Below are positions 24,296 to 36,769 of a stretch of DNA of 64,000 nt, piece by piece. The stretch covers positions 472,501-536,500 of the forward strand of contig JACCIC010000120.1 in NCBI GenBank assembly GCA_018907035.1. Direction: 5' to 3'. A program made the translations under genes and the position numbers. The stretch is from Sycobia sp. Sy_11 (Eukaryota > Arthropoda > Insecta > Hymenoptera > Epichrysomallidae). Each line of letters starts with the position of its first letter. Positions within the stretch are counted from its first letter, which is position 1. The notes beneath the pieces were generated by a model. It had not been told where the DNA came from, did not search any database, and saw only the letters and a list, made by a program, of their open reading frames with translations.

Positions 24296-24640
24296 CGACG
24301 CAAACGGCCGTGCTCGCGCCTCCCGCGAGGACTTTCCTCCTCTCCCTCCTGCATTTTGCGCCGTCGTCATCGTGGCAGGTGCTTACCCCCCGCTCGCGCC
24401 CCGTCCTTCCCCCAGTCTCTACCCCCGCCCACCGCGACGAAGCCGAGCGATGCTATCTCGACGGCCGCCCCGACGTCGGCGCGATTGTTGGCACGGCCGC
24501 CGAGGCGTCGCTTTTTACCGTCGCTCGTTTCATTACGCGACGCCCGCGCGCGCGAACGGTGTTCCCGGCGATGGCGTTTCGGCCCGGGATCGCATCACAG
24601 TTCACGGGGTGTCCCGGTGCTTGCGCGAGGATGGCAATTT
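24296..24640. other. GC-rich block
   Basis: Rich in CCG/GCC and CG, it directly follows an (AT)n tract. The + strand translations are Arg/Pro-rich. No gene is recognised. Confidence 0.4.
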
Positions 24641-24812
24641 AATCGGTGATACGAACGAATTTTTTTTTTTATTTACTTTCATTTCCAGACGTAAGAAATA
24701 TCTGGAGGGGAAAAAATTTTATTATTTGAAGTCAAAAGAATCAAAAAATATTATAAGTTCGCAATAAATAAATAAAAATAAATAAGTTCGAAAAAAGTTC
24801 ACTGCTTTGTGC

Positions 24813-24815
<3 letters not shown>

Positions 24816-24866
<51 letters not shown>
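24816..24866. repeat. (AT)n microsatellite
   Basis: 25 units. Confidence 0.97.
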
Positions 24867-24869
<3 letters not shown>

Positions 24870-25725
24870 CATATAGATACTTTTTACGTCGATATAGCGA
24901 TTTAATCGGCGAGTCTGTTTATTATGGACGATCGGCTGTACATATGTTTAATTGCACGCCTTACCACCGCCCCTTATATGTAGATTGTATGTAATTACAC
25001 TTCCCGCTTGTGGAGGAGGGGGCCGGGGCTCGATCTAGAAATAATTCACAAGTGTTGATCGTCCCGATAGCTATCTCCGCCGATCGCGGTGTATACATAT
25101 ATATAATTAAGTCCTTATTGTTTGTACAATGTGACACACGTATATACATATGCTCTCGTAATAAATTGCTGCGGACACTTGCTGAAACGAGAACGTTTTA
25201 TTTAAACCCAAATTATCTATCTATATATATGCATGAACTGTTTACACTTGTCATGTCTAATACTGTACGGTCAGAGACCTGAATTCGCTGAGCGCGCCTC
25301 GTCAAGAACGAATCGTAACAGGAGGCGCGCGTGCGTCTCTCGTACAAAGCAATCCATTTTCTTCGGCTCTTTTTTTTGTTGCGTTTAGATTTTATTTTCG
25401 CCCTTTCCCCTCCACACTTCCGATCGCACGAACGCGCGGCTCGTCCCGTTAAAACGAGATGAAAAAAGAAAAAGAAACAAAAGCAAGAGAATATTACACC
25501 GTTGGCTTTAGGGCGACATCAACAGATTAGCCGAGCGTCATAAGAATTAAATAAAGATAACGTACAAGACGTTACCTCTTAAGGGCCATAAAAAGAGGCC
25601 ATTTCTCCGCGAGCCATCGCCTATATATATCTATATATATAAGAACTTCTTTCCACATTGATTGCGATCGCTTTCCTCGGCGGGACGCATAAAAACCCCT
25701 GGGCGCGCCCATCAAAGAAACGATC

Positions 25726-25728
<3 letters not shown>

Positions 25729-25762
<34 letters not shown>

Positions 25763-25771
25763 CGCTCGCTC
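25729..25771. repeat. (CT)n then (CTCG)n
   Basis: 15 CT units, then three CTCG. Confidence 0.95.
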
Positions 25772-26035
25772 CGGTGGCAGCGGCAGGCAGCGGCAGCATC
25801 CGCGCGATCATTGAAATATAAAATCGCGCGGCGCGTATACGCCCGTACGGCCCGAGCGCCTCTCGAGCATTCAATAGGCCGTATAGCGCGGTAACCCCGT
25901 CCAACCAGCCTCGTAAGGGCGCCCCTCGAGAGCCCCCTTATATAGCTCTTGCGCGGCGGGCGCGGGGCAATTCGTCGACAGTTTCGCCCTCGCGCCCTTT
26001 CCTGCTCTTTCTACCTCTTCGTTTCTTTTTTCTCG

Positions 26036-26067
26036 TTTTTTTTTCCTTTCTTTTTTTTTTTTTTTTT
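26036..26067. repeat. T-rich run
   Basis: Nearly pure T with CC and C breaks. Confidence 0.9.
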
Positions 26068-27159
26068 ATCGAGCATAAGGAGAGGCGGCCTTTCCGCGAC
26101 TTTTATTATCTCTCCCCGCGCTCGAGGGATGGCTCGGGCTAGGATCTCTTCCGGCGGGAGATCATTGCATCGAACTTTCTTCGGCTGCGTGGCTGCGAAG
26201 GGGGCGAGCGGAGGTCGCGTATACGTGACCGCGTATACTTTTCGCGGAAATCGCGTATGGGAGAGGGACGGAGCAAGGGATAGACGCACACGGCGTCGTG
26301 GTCGTTACTCGAAATTCAGCGGTTTGCTAGGCACGACGGCCGAGGAAAGGGGGACGAAAGGCGCGCTACAGAGGCAACGATAGAGAGAGAGGGGGGAGAG
26401 GGAGAGAGGGACCGAGACAGATTGATAAATAATTTTATTAATGTGCATTGCGTTGTACGGATTATACGGTTGTTGGTATAATTATTGTTCGAAACGGGTT
26501 TGGTTAAACAAAAATTGAATAATCGAAATTGTCTGATTTGAAACGGTGAGCAATCGTGGAATTTCAGTACCGAAATATTTGTTTTTCCGACTATCGACTC
26601 GTAAGAAGGGAAAGGGAGATTTTTGATGGTTTCTCAGAAGAAGCGAGGGAGAGTTCCACGATGTTAAGCGGATAGAATATGGAACGATTGGAGCTTTGTC
26701 GAATGGCAATAGCGACGGAGGAGGAATAAGGCAGGATTTCGTCGCGGGGCACGGGAACGGATGTGCGCGAATCCTTACGCGTACACGCATAAAAGAAACC
26801 CTTGCTAAATAATTTGTAGGGAACACGGGGCCGTAAGATACGCGCGACTTTTATTTTTCGCGCTTCTTTCTTAGGGAAGGGAGGAAACGAGGCAACCCAG
26901 CGGCCGCCGATTCCCCGAGTCCCAGGGTTATCGTTCGTCCGGCTACCAGTCTCCCTCTGCACCGCCCCCGCCCGCCCCCCCCCCAACGTCTTCGGCGCGC
27001 ACGGATTCAGATGCGCGCGGGGAGATCGCGGTTCGTTGCGCGAGCGAGAGGCGTATAATGAGACGGACGGACCATGCCGTGGCGCGCGCGGCACATTGTA
27101 CGACGAGGCACGGTCCTGTCATTCTTTTTTTTTTTTTGAAATCTTCTTTTTTTCCGCCT

Positions 27160-27181
27160 CCTCTCTCTCTCTCTCTCTCTC
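27160..27181. repeat. (CT)n microsatellite
   Basis: 11 units after a T-rich run. Confidence 0.94.
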
Positions 27182-27630
27182 CCTGTATCCTTCTCTCCGC
27201 ATTTCTCGTGTCTGCCGCGCGGTCGATCGTTCGCCGTGCGCTCCTCGTGTTATTATGCGCCGCCGATGCTTCCCTTTATCGACGATGTGAGAAAGATAAA
27301 GGAAAAAAAAAAAAATAACGGAAAACCAAAAAAACAAAACCGAAAAAGAGCATAAACAACGCGGAGAACGGCCGCGCGTGTTTAAGAATCGCGCGCTTAT
27401 CGCTCTGCTTTATTTTAAAAGCGAAATGGACGACGACTCTCTTTCTCTCTATCTTTCTCCTCTTCTCTTTATACACACATCGGTTTTTTCCCTCGCTCGT
27501 TTTTTTTTTCTCGTTCCTCGTTCGCGATCGCGCGCTGCCGCGGCTTCTTTTCCATCGACTTGTCGGATAGGCCGCGCGATCGCTATACACATTACAAACT
27601 TATCGCTTTCGTGCTTTGGGTTCAATGAAC

Positions 27631-27655
27631 TCTCTCTCTCTCTCTCTCTCTCTCT
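27631..27655. repeat. (CT)n microsatellite
   Basis: 12 units. Confidence 0.95.
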
Positions 27656-28660
27656 GCCATCTTTATATATATAAATATATATGTATATAATTTACATTAT
27701 ATGTATGTAAGTATTGCATGCTATATTTGCACGAATGAAAAGCGAATTTGCGTAAGTCGTAGCTTTTTTTCACAAGACTTTTATATTTTCCAAACATCGT
27801 CGAGAATTTTCTCGCAAATTATACAGATACGAATTTTTGAAACAAGCAACGCTTGAAAACCCCTGCAATGTCGCGCCAACGACCATCGCCAGAAAATAAA
27901 TCTTACGCGTTTTGTTAAATCTCGGTCAATTCGGCGCCTACAAACACATATATATATATATTTATATATTTCTATATACGGCAAGTTCGCGCGCCGAGCG
28001 CAAGTGCGAGACGACATTCGAGCTAATTGACGTGTTAATGGACAATAAATTTGTATCGCTGTCACATTGACGAGCGCGCGGCGACCGGGACGCCGACGCC
28101 GCCGCCGCCACCACTGCGACCGATAACTGCGCGCCCGCGCGCTGCGAAGATCTCATTAACATTAACCGCTCGCCGCGTCTTTAATCTTCTCTTTGGAGTT
28201 TTTTTTTTCATTTTTTTTTTCTAGGTTGGAGCGTTGGCTCTTGGCGGGCTACTGTTTATCCTTCTTTCTCTCTCCCTCTCCCTCTCTCCCTTCCTCTCTC
28301 TTTGTACTCATACGATGCACCGCTCAACCGTCAGCGACTTCCGCGCCTCACCGATACGTATCTGCACATCTGTAACGTAATTCGCGACTCGGAATATTGC
28401 CCGCGCCCCCCGGCCATACGTCGCGCTAGCGTAGCCGCCGAATGATTTCGTGGAAGCGCGCGCGCGCGCGCGCTCTTTATTAATTGCCTTTCGATACGCT
28501 CTTCGGTTATCGGCGCGATTCTCGGCGCGTCTCGCTCGTCGCAAGAAGCGCTATTATAACTTTATCGTCCTGCTGCGATACACGGGCACACACGCGCGCA
28601 CAGAGACAGCGGGCGCTCATAAACACGTGCACGCGCGCGTGCGAGGACGCAACCCGCGAA

Positions 28661-28662
<2 letters not shown>

Positions 28663-28715
<53 letters not shown>

Positions 28716-28765
28716 CGAGGGAGATAGAGGGAGATAAATAGAGAGAGAGAGAGAGAGAGAGAGAG
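28663..28765. repeat. two (GA)n runs
   Basis: 28663-28709 (23 units) and 28741-28765 (12 units), joined by degenerate GA/GATA. Confidence 0.95.
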
Positions 28766-29005
28766 CAAAGGGGAAAAATCAATTATCGAGAGACATGTAT
28801 GTATATATACTTGTGTCGATAGTTGCGATTGCCTCTGTATAAATTATTGACGCAATTATGCGCGCTATTGCGAAATACCTAGCTTTAGCCTCGCCGTTAT
28901 GTAGAGGACCATTATCGGCGGGTCGGGGGAGTCGAAGCTATCGTACAATATAGGCCCAATGGTCGTGTACGGTTCGTCGCGTCAGTAATGCGCGTTTACA
29001 ATTGC

Positions 29006-29008
<3 letters not shown>

Positions 29009-29066
<58 letters not shown>
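29009..29066. repeat. (AT)n microsatellite
   Basis: 29 units. Confidence 0.97.
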
Positions 29067-29068
<2 letters not shown>

Positions 29069-29069
29069 C

Positions 29070-30240
29070 TGGACTGTGGCGAGTCGAGTACGGTGTATCG
29101 CCTACTTCGCGTCGCAACTGCGCTGATTGAAACATATATACTTAACGATCTTGATTATTATAGTACAGCTTTGGGGACAGAGACAAATATTGAGTGTAAT
29201 TTTTTTTTTCAACACCAATCGGTAGTCGCATCGATATCTGCGCAATTTTCGAATTTTAGAAATCTATATATACATATATATTATGAGTTAGCGTAGATTG
29301 TTTACACTTATATATACATCCAATTTCCCTAAAATCTGAAGTTTCTCGGAGGGATCGAAATTGTATTTCCATAGAACACAATACTTTTATTGAAGTATAA
29401 TTATAGAAACGAGTAGTATATCCTGTCAATCCTATTCTCCCATAGTCTTCGCAATAAATATGGGTAGATTATCGGCATCAATATCGGGGGAAGGAAAAAA
29501 GTTAATGCAACGTGTATATCAATATTATCATTTTATAATTCTCTACGCGCACAACTTGAACGGGTCGAGTTTTTTTTTTCTAAAGAATCAATGAACAATT
29601 CACGCAGACACGGTAATTATCGCTAAATTAGCACTTTAATTCACGACTCGGTTATCTTGAAAGTGCTTCTAGTTCATAAGCTCAATTGATAATCGTAACA
29701 GAGTCAAGATTGCTCTGTATTTAGTCAATAATATGTACTTCTCAATAATATGCACCTTTGTACCCCAACTGTACTAGACTGAAATGACAGTTGTCGATAA
29801 ATCTTCTGATTTGATCGATATTTGATGAGACTGTCGAAAATGATATAATCAGATAACATTCCTGGTAACTCAGAAATGACCTTGCATTTGATATTTACTG
29901 TCAATGGAAACCCCTATATTTTCCATCCATGGGAATTCCAACCAACGTTTCATCTAAACATAATCTAGACCATTTCCAAATATGTGCTGATTTTTTCAAT
30001 TTTGGCTCATAAATAGTGGCTTCTCGCACAATTGAAACTGAAATTTTCACTTTGAAAGACTGGGAAATTCACGTTGAAGGTAACTTTCAAGTCTACCACT
30101 GGAGTCCTGGTTAAACTTGTGCATTTGGATCGTCTAACATTTTTTTTTTTTTTACCACTTTCATCTACGTTATATTCAATATACATTGCGCGGCTCTGTC
30201 TCATTGACATTTTTCTCATAAGGTACCAATCCATGCGTCT
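29070..30240. other. long AT-rich stretch without microsatellites
   Basis: Contains TCAATAATATG twice (29725-29735, 29742-29752; 17-bp period) and T-runs. No gene is recognised. It is one of the longest repeat-free blocks and so a good region for conservation testing. Confidence 0.45.
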
Positions 30241-30250
30241 CAATATTATG

Positions 30251-30960
30251 TATTATTTCGATTAACTGGCGTTCGACGCCGCCGGCCACCTCCTCGTCGC
30301 CCGAGACGATATCGCCCCTCGAGAGCGTACGGGACGCGACGCGCGGCCGCCGCGCGGGCGGTCCACCGAGCGATATAACGCTTGTCTTTCTTCTCGAGCG
30401 CTGCGGCGTGCACATAAATACGCCGGCTGCCTATCCTTATATTGTATATATATATAATACATCGTCGGTATGAAAATGAGCGAGCGCCCGTATCGAAGAA
30501 GCCCGCAGTCTGCCCGTCGCTCTTTACAGCGTCCGCGCGCCACGTATCACCCACACTGAACGCCCGAGGCCCGACCCTTGACCGGCGCGGCGGCGGCGGC
30601 GGCGTCAGCGTCAGCGTGCATGTCATTCGGCTCCGTTCCGCGCGCGTGGAATCTCTGCGCGACACTGCTCGCCCCGACCCCCCCCCCCCCTCCACGCCGC
30701 GCAACCCGCGGGCGCAATAAGAACACGACGCGGGCGAGTCGTCCCGAGTGTTATAATGAGTAATGTCTCTGTCCGTCGTGTACAAACGAGGTACGCAACG
30801 CGCACGGGCGCTCGCGGAGTGGAGGCCGAGCGCGTCTCTTTCCCTCGTTCTTCGCTCGGTCGCTCTTATTTATCGCGGCGCGAAGTGCATCGAGCGTCGA
30901 GTGTTGGAGAGGCGGGGGAAGGGGGGAGGTGTGCGAGAGGGCGCTATTCTCGATAAACAC
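30251..30960. other. GC-rich, CpG-dense block
   Basis: This is a 700-bp stretch rich in CG dinucleotides, with (GGC)n near 30589-30603. GC richness leaves several frames open on both strands, but the translations are Arg/Ala/Pro-rich without a recognisable domain. It may be an unmethylated regulatory block or promoter; nothing confirms a gene. Confidence 0.5.
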
Positions 30961-31186
30961 GAGGCGATATTGAAGAGGAGCACGGTGAAAAAAAAAAGGA
31001 GAGAAAAGGAATTGATGGATGGGCGCAGGGGGATATATAGGTGGAGGCTTGAAAGACGAAGGCTACATGCAGGGAGCGGGAATTGATACGTCGATGCAGA
31101 AATTTATTTTTTCCTTGAAAATATAGATAAGTATTGTGTGTCGAAACGATGCAATTATCGAGGGGGCTGCGTAAATTAATGGATAC

Positions 31187-31207
31187 GTGTGTGTGTGTGT
31201 GTGTGTG
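31187..31207. repeat. (GT)n microsatellite
   Basis: 10 units. Confidence 0.95.
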
Positions 31208-31559
31208 ATAATGAAACATGCATGAATTGAATGTTAGAGCGAGGATAGAGGCGATCATAAACTACTTGTAATAAATTTGATAATTGTAGAAACGTGTGCA
31301 ATGCGCATACTTATGAAGCTTGTACAAATTACGGAACAGATACCAAGGCGATGTCAATTGAAGCCTAGAAAATTTGTACGTGACCTGAAATCTCTTATTG
31401 TTCATCTACAAATGTCTAGATATAACATACACCACATATATACATATATATATATATATATAAAAAACTCCGCGATGAGATTTATTATAACTGGCTGTCG
31501 AGCAACGCAGAGCAGCAGATCGGCGACACTGCAACAGTAGCGGCAAAATTACAGAAAAG

Positions 31560-31890
31560 TAACGGCGACGCGGGATGACCGATCGATAAGGTCGTAGACG
31601 GGCCGACCGGGCCCCCCTCCCCCGCTGAACAGGGAGGCGGACGAGGCGAGGCGGTGCGCTCGCTCGCGCCGTTGGCGGAGGAGGGTTGCGCGCGGGAGTT
31701 ACGCCACCCGCCAGCCGCGGGAGGACAAGTCGCACCCGGCAAATTTCCCATCGATCGAGGCCTTTTCGATGCAGCGGCGCGTACGCGCCGATTCGAGGCT
31801 CCCGGCCGGGGCGCCGCCCGCCAGCCATATGGAGAACCGGTGGCGCGCGTCGCTCGCTCCGTGAATACGCCGTAACGTTACGCTCGCGCT
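31560..31890. other. GC-rich, CpG-dense block
   Basis: A second such block lies within 600 bp of the previous one, separated by AT-richer sequence with a (GT)n tract. Open frames on both strands give low-complexity Arg/Pro/Ala translations. No domain is visible. Confidence 0.45.
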
Positions 31891-31899
31891 GGTAGCAGA

Positions 31900-32600
31900 A
31901 AATCAAGAAGGAGGGAAACGTGAATATTTTGCATTCTAGATTTTGTGCTTGGTTTTTTTTCTTGTTTTTTTTTTTTTTTGAATTAATATATCCTGCATCG
32001 ATGTATGGAATAAGATCTGTGTTTTAGAAGACTCGAAACGGTCGCAGCAAACGGCTGCTTTCCAGTTCGCGAGCCGAGGAGGCTTATATTTTTCAATTTT
32101 CTTGCAGCAAGGCGGGATGTCAACTTTTTTTTTTTTTACAGTCGACGAGACACTCGCCGACAATTTGGACGATATATAAGGTCCGAATATTGATCAGATT
32201 TATACGTGAATGCGTGAAAAAAAAAATTGCTCTTATAATACGAATCGATCTTTATACGCGCTATTATTAGATTTTCAATTTTTAGATAATATCTGATATA
32301 TTATATTTTAATTAATCCAATCATACGATTCTATTACGTTATTCATTTATATTGTTACAATTCCGCTTACGATATAATACAGAGGTTTGGCCTATTGTCG
32401 AAGCAAACCTGTACCCGACAGGGTTGGAGGGTAGAGAAGATGATATTCAGTATAAAAAAATTATTTATTCAATTCTTTATGCATTATTTATTCGGGCGCT
32501 GAATCCACCCGTCACGCAAGCGTTCGTCGTGCACGGAGTATATATATATATATACGCGCAACGCAGCGCACCGCGGCCGGCGTCGACAAAATTTATGTGC
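31900..32600. other. AT-rich intronic stretch
   Basis: It holds several poly-T runs and nothing recognisable as a gene. Confidence 0.45.
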
Positions 32601-32627
32601 ACAGTTTAACGCACTCACTGAGGAAGA

Positions 32628-32650
32628 GAGAGAGAGAGAGAGAGAGAGAA
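32628..32650. repeat. (GA)n microsatellite
   Basis: About 11 units. Confidence 0.93.
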
Positions 32651-32809
32651 AGACGGAGAGAGAATGAGAGAGGGAAGTGATGCCTATTATTCAATGCGTC
32701 CGTTACGTGGCGATTCCTGATGCTCTCAGCTGTTTTGTCTTTGTCTCTGTCTCTTTATTTGTGCGAGTAATAGGCAGTGCTTCGCCGTTGTTGTTTCTCT
32801 CCCTCTTCA

Positions 32810-32810
<1 letters not shown>

Positions 32811-32849
<39 letters not shown>
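32811..32849. repeat. (CT)n microsatellite
   Basis: 19 units with one TTC slip; it can pair with the GA run at 32628. Confidence 0.95.
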
Positions 32850-32851
<2 letters not shown>

Positions 32852-33235
32852 CGAAGAAATTGGCCCTGCCACGACGCAGGTGGACTCGCTCGCGTGTCCG
32901 CTAAATCGATAGAAGGAGAGACAGGCAGAGTGAGAGGGGGGTTAGAGGGAGAGGGTCTCTCAAAGCGCGAGCATCGGAGGTATTGGGGCGCAAAACCAAC
33001 CGTAAAATCTCCTTCTCGTCTTTAAACTCCATGTATACGGTCCGGGAGGAATTTTCGCATTAGCATCGGTAAAGTATTTAACCGCGGTTCGATTTCGTTA
33101 TATATATACATAGACAGATACAGGTACACGTACAAATTAATACGACTGCACGATTGCTCACAAACGGTGGGCGGCTATATATATTAGGATCGAATCGAGT
33201 TGCAATCACTGCGCACCTTTTGCCACTCAAGTGGA

Positions 33236-33265
33236 GATAGAGAGAGAGAGAGAGAGAGTGAGAGA
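33236..33265. repeat. (GA)n microsatellite
   Basis: About 14 units with one TGAG variant. Confidence 0.93.
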
Positions 33266-33602
33266 TCTAAATCAGTACTCGGCATCGATCCCAATCTTCA
33301 TCGTAGATGAGAACCTCTGATCGGGGAAGAGGGCAGCTGCTTTAAAAAAGAAATGGCCTAAACGCCGTTTTAGCCTCGGCAGCAGTATCGGCCAGCGAGT
33401 CTAAATCCTTCTCCTCGCGTTCATTCCCTCTACCCCCTCCCTCTTTCTCTCTCTCTCATTTCCTCACCCCCTGAACTTCGGCTCCTCGCGTGCATCGGCC
33501 GAAGCGAGGTTTTTTACGCTCTCTCGTTCGTCGTCGTCTTTTTCTTTCCTCTTACGCTGCTTTAGCCTCGTCTAACCCGTTCGGCGATCTTGTATATATC
33601 TA

Positions 33603-33604
<2 letters not shown>

Positions 33605-33663
<59 letters not shown>

Positions 33664-33705
33664 GACCAGCCATATGCATCAATGTATAGATATATACGTA
33701 CACCA

Positions 33706-33739
<34 letters not shown>
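33605..33739. repeat. two (AT)n microsatellites
   Basis: 33605-33661 (28 units) and 33709-33739 (15 units). Confidence 0.96.
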
Positions 33740-33744
<5 letters not shown>

Positions 33745-34090
33745 CTCCGCGAGCAAGCAATCGAGAACCCGCCTTCGATTCCGTTCCCGGAAATATTATA
33801 AGATTTTTTTCTCGGCATCTCGAGCCGCGATTCGTTGCTGGGACGCGAAGCGCGCGCGTAAATGTAGAAAAATATATAGAGAATTAGCGCGAAGGCTGCG
33901 CGCCCTCAACTCGGGATAATAAAGTTAATACATGTATAAGCGCCTGACACGTACTCATCAGTAATACGAGGGCGGAACAGCCCGACGACGTGGCCGCCGT
34001 CGATGTTGACGTCTCTGTTCCGCGTTTACACCGTTATAACTAGAAATTGCCGGTAATGGCTTGCTATATATATATAAATAAAATACTACT

Positions 34091-34275
34091 TTACAAAATA
34101 TCAAAGGAATTAGTAAATAGTTAAAACAAGTAATATCAGTTGAACTTTACTAATTACTCTGTTCAATAGTGTACTATGAACGCGAGTATTAGCCCTGCTG
34201 CCAAAGAGTAAATACCGATCGATGACTCGGATCCGTTACTATTACAAAATATAAAAGGCTACTTTACAAAATATC
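34091..34275. repeat. three copies of TTACAAAATAT plus a 10-bp inverted repeat
   Basis: TTACAAAATAT occurs at 34091-34101, 34242-34252 and 34264-34274. The first two are followed by a shared AAAGG. An inverted repeat AATTAGTAAA (34108-34117) / TTTACTAATT (34146-34155) encloses 28 bases. This may be the relic of a small transposon or an old local duplication. Confidence 0.6.
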
Positions 34276-34641
34276 CGTATTTACGAGGAACAGGCTCTAT
34301 AGTGCGAGTCATTTGTTAAACGTAACAACTTGATTATAGCGAATTTTTGAATACGCACACACAGTTTACGGCAAAACCGTCGTAGGCGTCAGCGATCGAT
34401 TAGAGGCGGTCGAATGTTCTAATAAAGCGCCGGGAAAAGTGTCCCTGTATCATAATGCGCGCGTACAAAATTAGTTGATAAAAGTGCGCGTTCTCGTTTA
34501 CGCGCCTCGTAAATGGGCCGAGAAAATCGTCGTCTCTCGCGAAATTGACTTAAATATGGAATTACTCCGTGTCAAATCTCGTTACCTATAATTACATTAT
34601 ATAGATATATATATTTTGTAATTTAAATAATATAAAATATA

Positions 34642-34644
<3 letters not shown>

Positions 34645-34700
<56 letters not shown>
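34645..34700. repeat. (AT)n microsatellite
   Basis: 28 units. Confidence 0.97.
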
Positions 34701-34702
<2 letters not shown>

Positions 34703-35067
34703 ATAATAATTCACTTTTCTTCTCCTACATTTATATTCTTGCATATATATAGGTCCGCGACGAATTACGTCTGTTCTTATGGTTCTTGAAATTTTGCAGT
34801 CACTGCACTGCACCCCTTGCGAAGGGTTAAACGTTCCACTCCGGTGGTTTTCTGGTCCCTATCTAGACCCTCTTTCCATCGTCTTTACATTCCTTGGGGT
34901 ATTACTTGTGCTCTCGTCTCGAAAACTTCCGCGGTTCTCTCTGTGTCTCTATGTCTCTCTCTCTCTCTTCCTCTCTCTTTCCTCTGTCTTCGTTCCGCGG
35001 TACGTCTCCCTCGTTTTCGGAGGCTTTGGAAGGGGCTTAAAAGCCTTCGAAGCATGAAAATCTTACA

Positions 35068-35069
<2 letters not shown>

Positions 35070-35113
<44 letters not shown>
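35070..35113. repeat. (AT)n microsatellite
   Basis: 22 units. Confidence 0.97.
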
Positions 35114-35117
<4 letters not shown>

Positions 35118-35119
35118 TT

Positions 35120-35690
35120 TTATACCTTTTTCTTTATCTACAACTTGGTTGAAACTATTCTTGATGTCTATATGGCTTCGCCAAGAGTCGCCGGTCTTTT
35201 GCCGAACGGGTCAAATTTGCCCTCGTATTGAAGGCAACATTGCCAGCAATTTTTAGCTTTTAACAGAATTGGCTCGTAGCTTTTGGCCAAATCTTGCAAT
35301 ACTCGCGAACACGCGGTACTTTACTTAAGTTTTCCAACGATTATCAGCACAATCCATCCACATCATGAATCCCGCTAATGTACCCTCCCGGAATTTTAGA
35401 AATTTTGCTCGGATTTCTCGGATTTTGCTAAAATTCGTACACTCTGAGCACACTTGCCAAAACTCACTGACATATCAGCAGTTCTCCGAGTGCTTCCGAA
35501 CTTCATTACAAGTCCCTATAGATTTTATTTCCAAAATTTGCTAAAATAAGTTATCCGCAGGCATGAATCTTAAACATTCAACAATGCCTGCCAGTTTTGG
35601 CAACAAAATTGTTTTGTACTAGGGACGGTCGATATATACATGTACATATATACATATATGGCGCCAAAGTTTGCATAAATAGGACTATAT
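35120..35690. other. single-copy stretch with scattered TTGCCAAAAC / GTTTTGGCAA
   Basis: A 10-bp inverted repeat TTGCCAAAAC/GTTTTGGCAA is spaced about 130 bp near 35454 and 35592, and TTTTGCTAAAAT-like words recur. It may be a decayed transposon; no coding capacity is seen. Confidence 0.4.
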
Positions 35691-35939
35691 GTATAAAGGG
35701 TAAGGGGACCGCGAGGGATATGTTGGGGGGGGGGGAGGCGCGACCAGGCAGTACGCGAAATCCCTCTGCGACGCAGCCGGCGCTTTGGGGATGAGGGCGG
35801 GGGGTAGACGGAGGGACCGAACAAACCCATTATACGGATTCGTCTTGCACCATTAGCTAATTCTTACCTCGCAATAGTATAATACAGCGTCAGCCGTCTC
35901 GACGGCCCGGCAGAATACCCGCGCGCTCGCGCATCAGCA

Positions 35940-36096
35940 TCTCTCTCTCTCTCTCTCTCTCTCTTCGTCCGCCTCTCGCCGCTCGTGCCTTATCTCCTTT
36001 GCTCTCCGATTTTCTTCCGCGCCTATTCGCCGTACCGGTAGCCGGCAAAGAAAACGGGAGAGCGAGCGAGCGAGCGAGTGAGAGAGAGAGAGAGAG
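35940..36096. repeat. (CT)n ... (GCGA)/(GA)n pair
   Basis: (CT)12 at 35940-35963 and GCGA/GA at 36060-36096, in inverted complementary orientation. Confidence 0.93.
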
Positions 36097-36204
36097 GAAG
36101 GGACAGAGAGAAATCATCTTCCCGGGGAGCTTTTAGGGAGTAACGCGAGCGCGCGCGCCTTTTACGGGAGGCCTATTTTCTGGGAGAGTTGCTTCGTAGC
36201 GAGT

Positions 36205-36207
<3 letters not shown>

Positions 36208-36270
<63 letters not shown>

Positions 36271-36343
36271 AACTTCGGAAGGAGCTAGAGGAGGTGGTGA
36301 GGGGCGAGGAAGTCCCGCATTACCCACGATGCCACGGGCGGTG

Positions 36344-36386
<43 letters not shown>
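36208..36386. repeat. two (AT)n microsatellites
   Basis: 36208-36267 (30 units) and 36345-36386 (21 units), 77 bp apart. Confidence 0.97.
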
Positions 36387-36390
<4 letters not shown>

Positions 36391-36711
36391 CACTGAGCGA
36401 TTCTCTCTTAGCGCGCATTAGAATATACTTATATAATATACCGCGAGCGCGCGCGCTGCGAGGCGAATAGCGATCGTTCGGCAGGCGCGGGGGTCGGGCG
36501 TAAGCGGACTTCGGCGTCTTGTTATTTTCTCGTATATGTAATTACGCGACTGTTGGGTAGGTGAGGGAGGGGGCAGAGAGGTTGGAGAGCTGCTGCGTAA
36601 GGCGATCAGAGGCTGTTTTTCTACTCGGCGCGAATAATTAGCAATACATTAGCAGCGCGTAAACAGTAATAAGAGCCCCTCTGCTGTGGTCTTGTTCGTG
36701 CTAACATATAA

Positions 36712-36714
<3 letters not shown>

Positions 36715-36759
<45 letters not shown>
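36715..36759. repeat. (AT)n microsatellite
   Basis: 22 units. Confidence 0.97.
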
Positions 36760-36760
<1 letters not shown>

Positions 36761-36769
36761 CGTGAATAT

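Noticed and set aside
24680..24700. tttactttcatttccagacgtaag as a ratchet site
   Set aside because: Two bases separate AG from GTAAG, so it is not a zero-length junction.
31735..31760. GGCAAATTT as the start of the next Hth exon (GKFLSS)
   Set aside because: The following codons do not encode LSSLNP and there is no acceptor before it.
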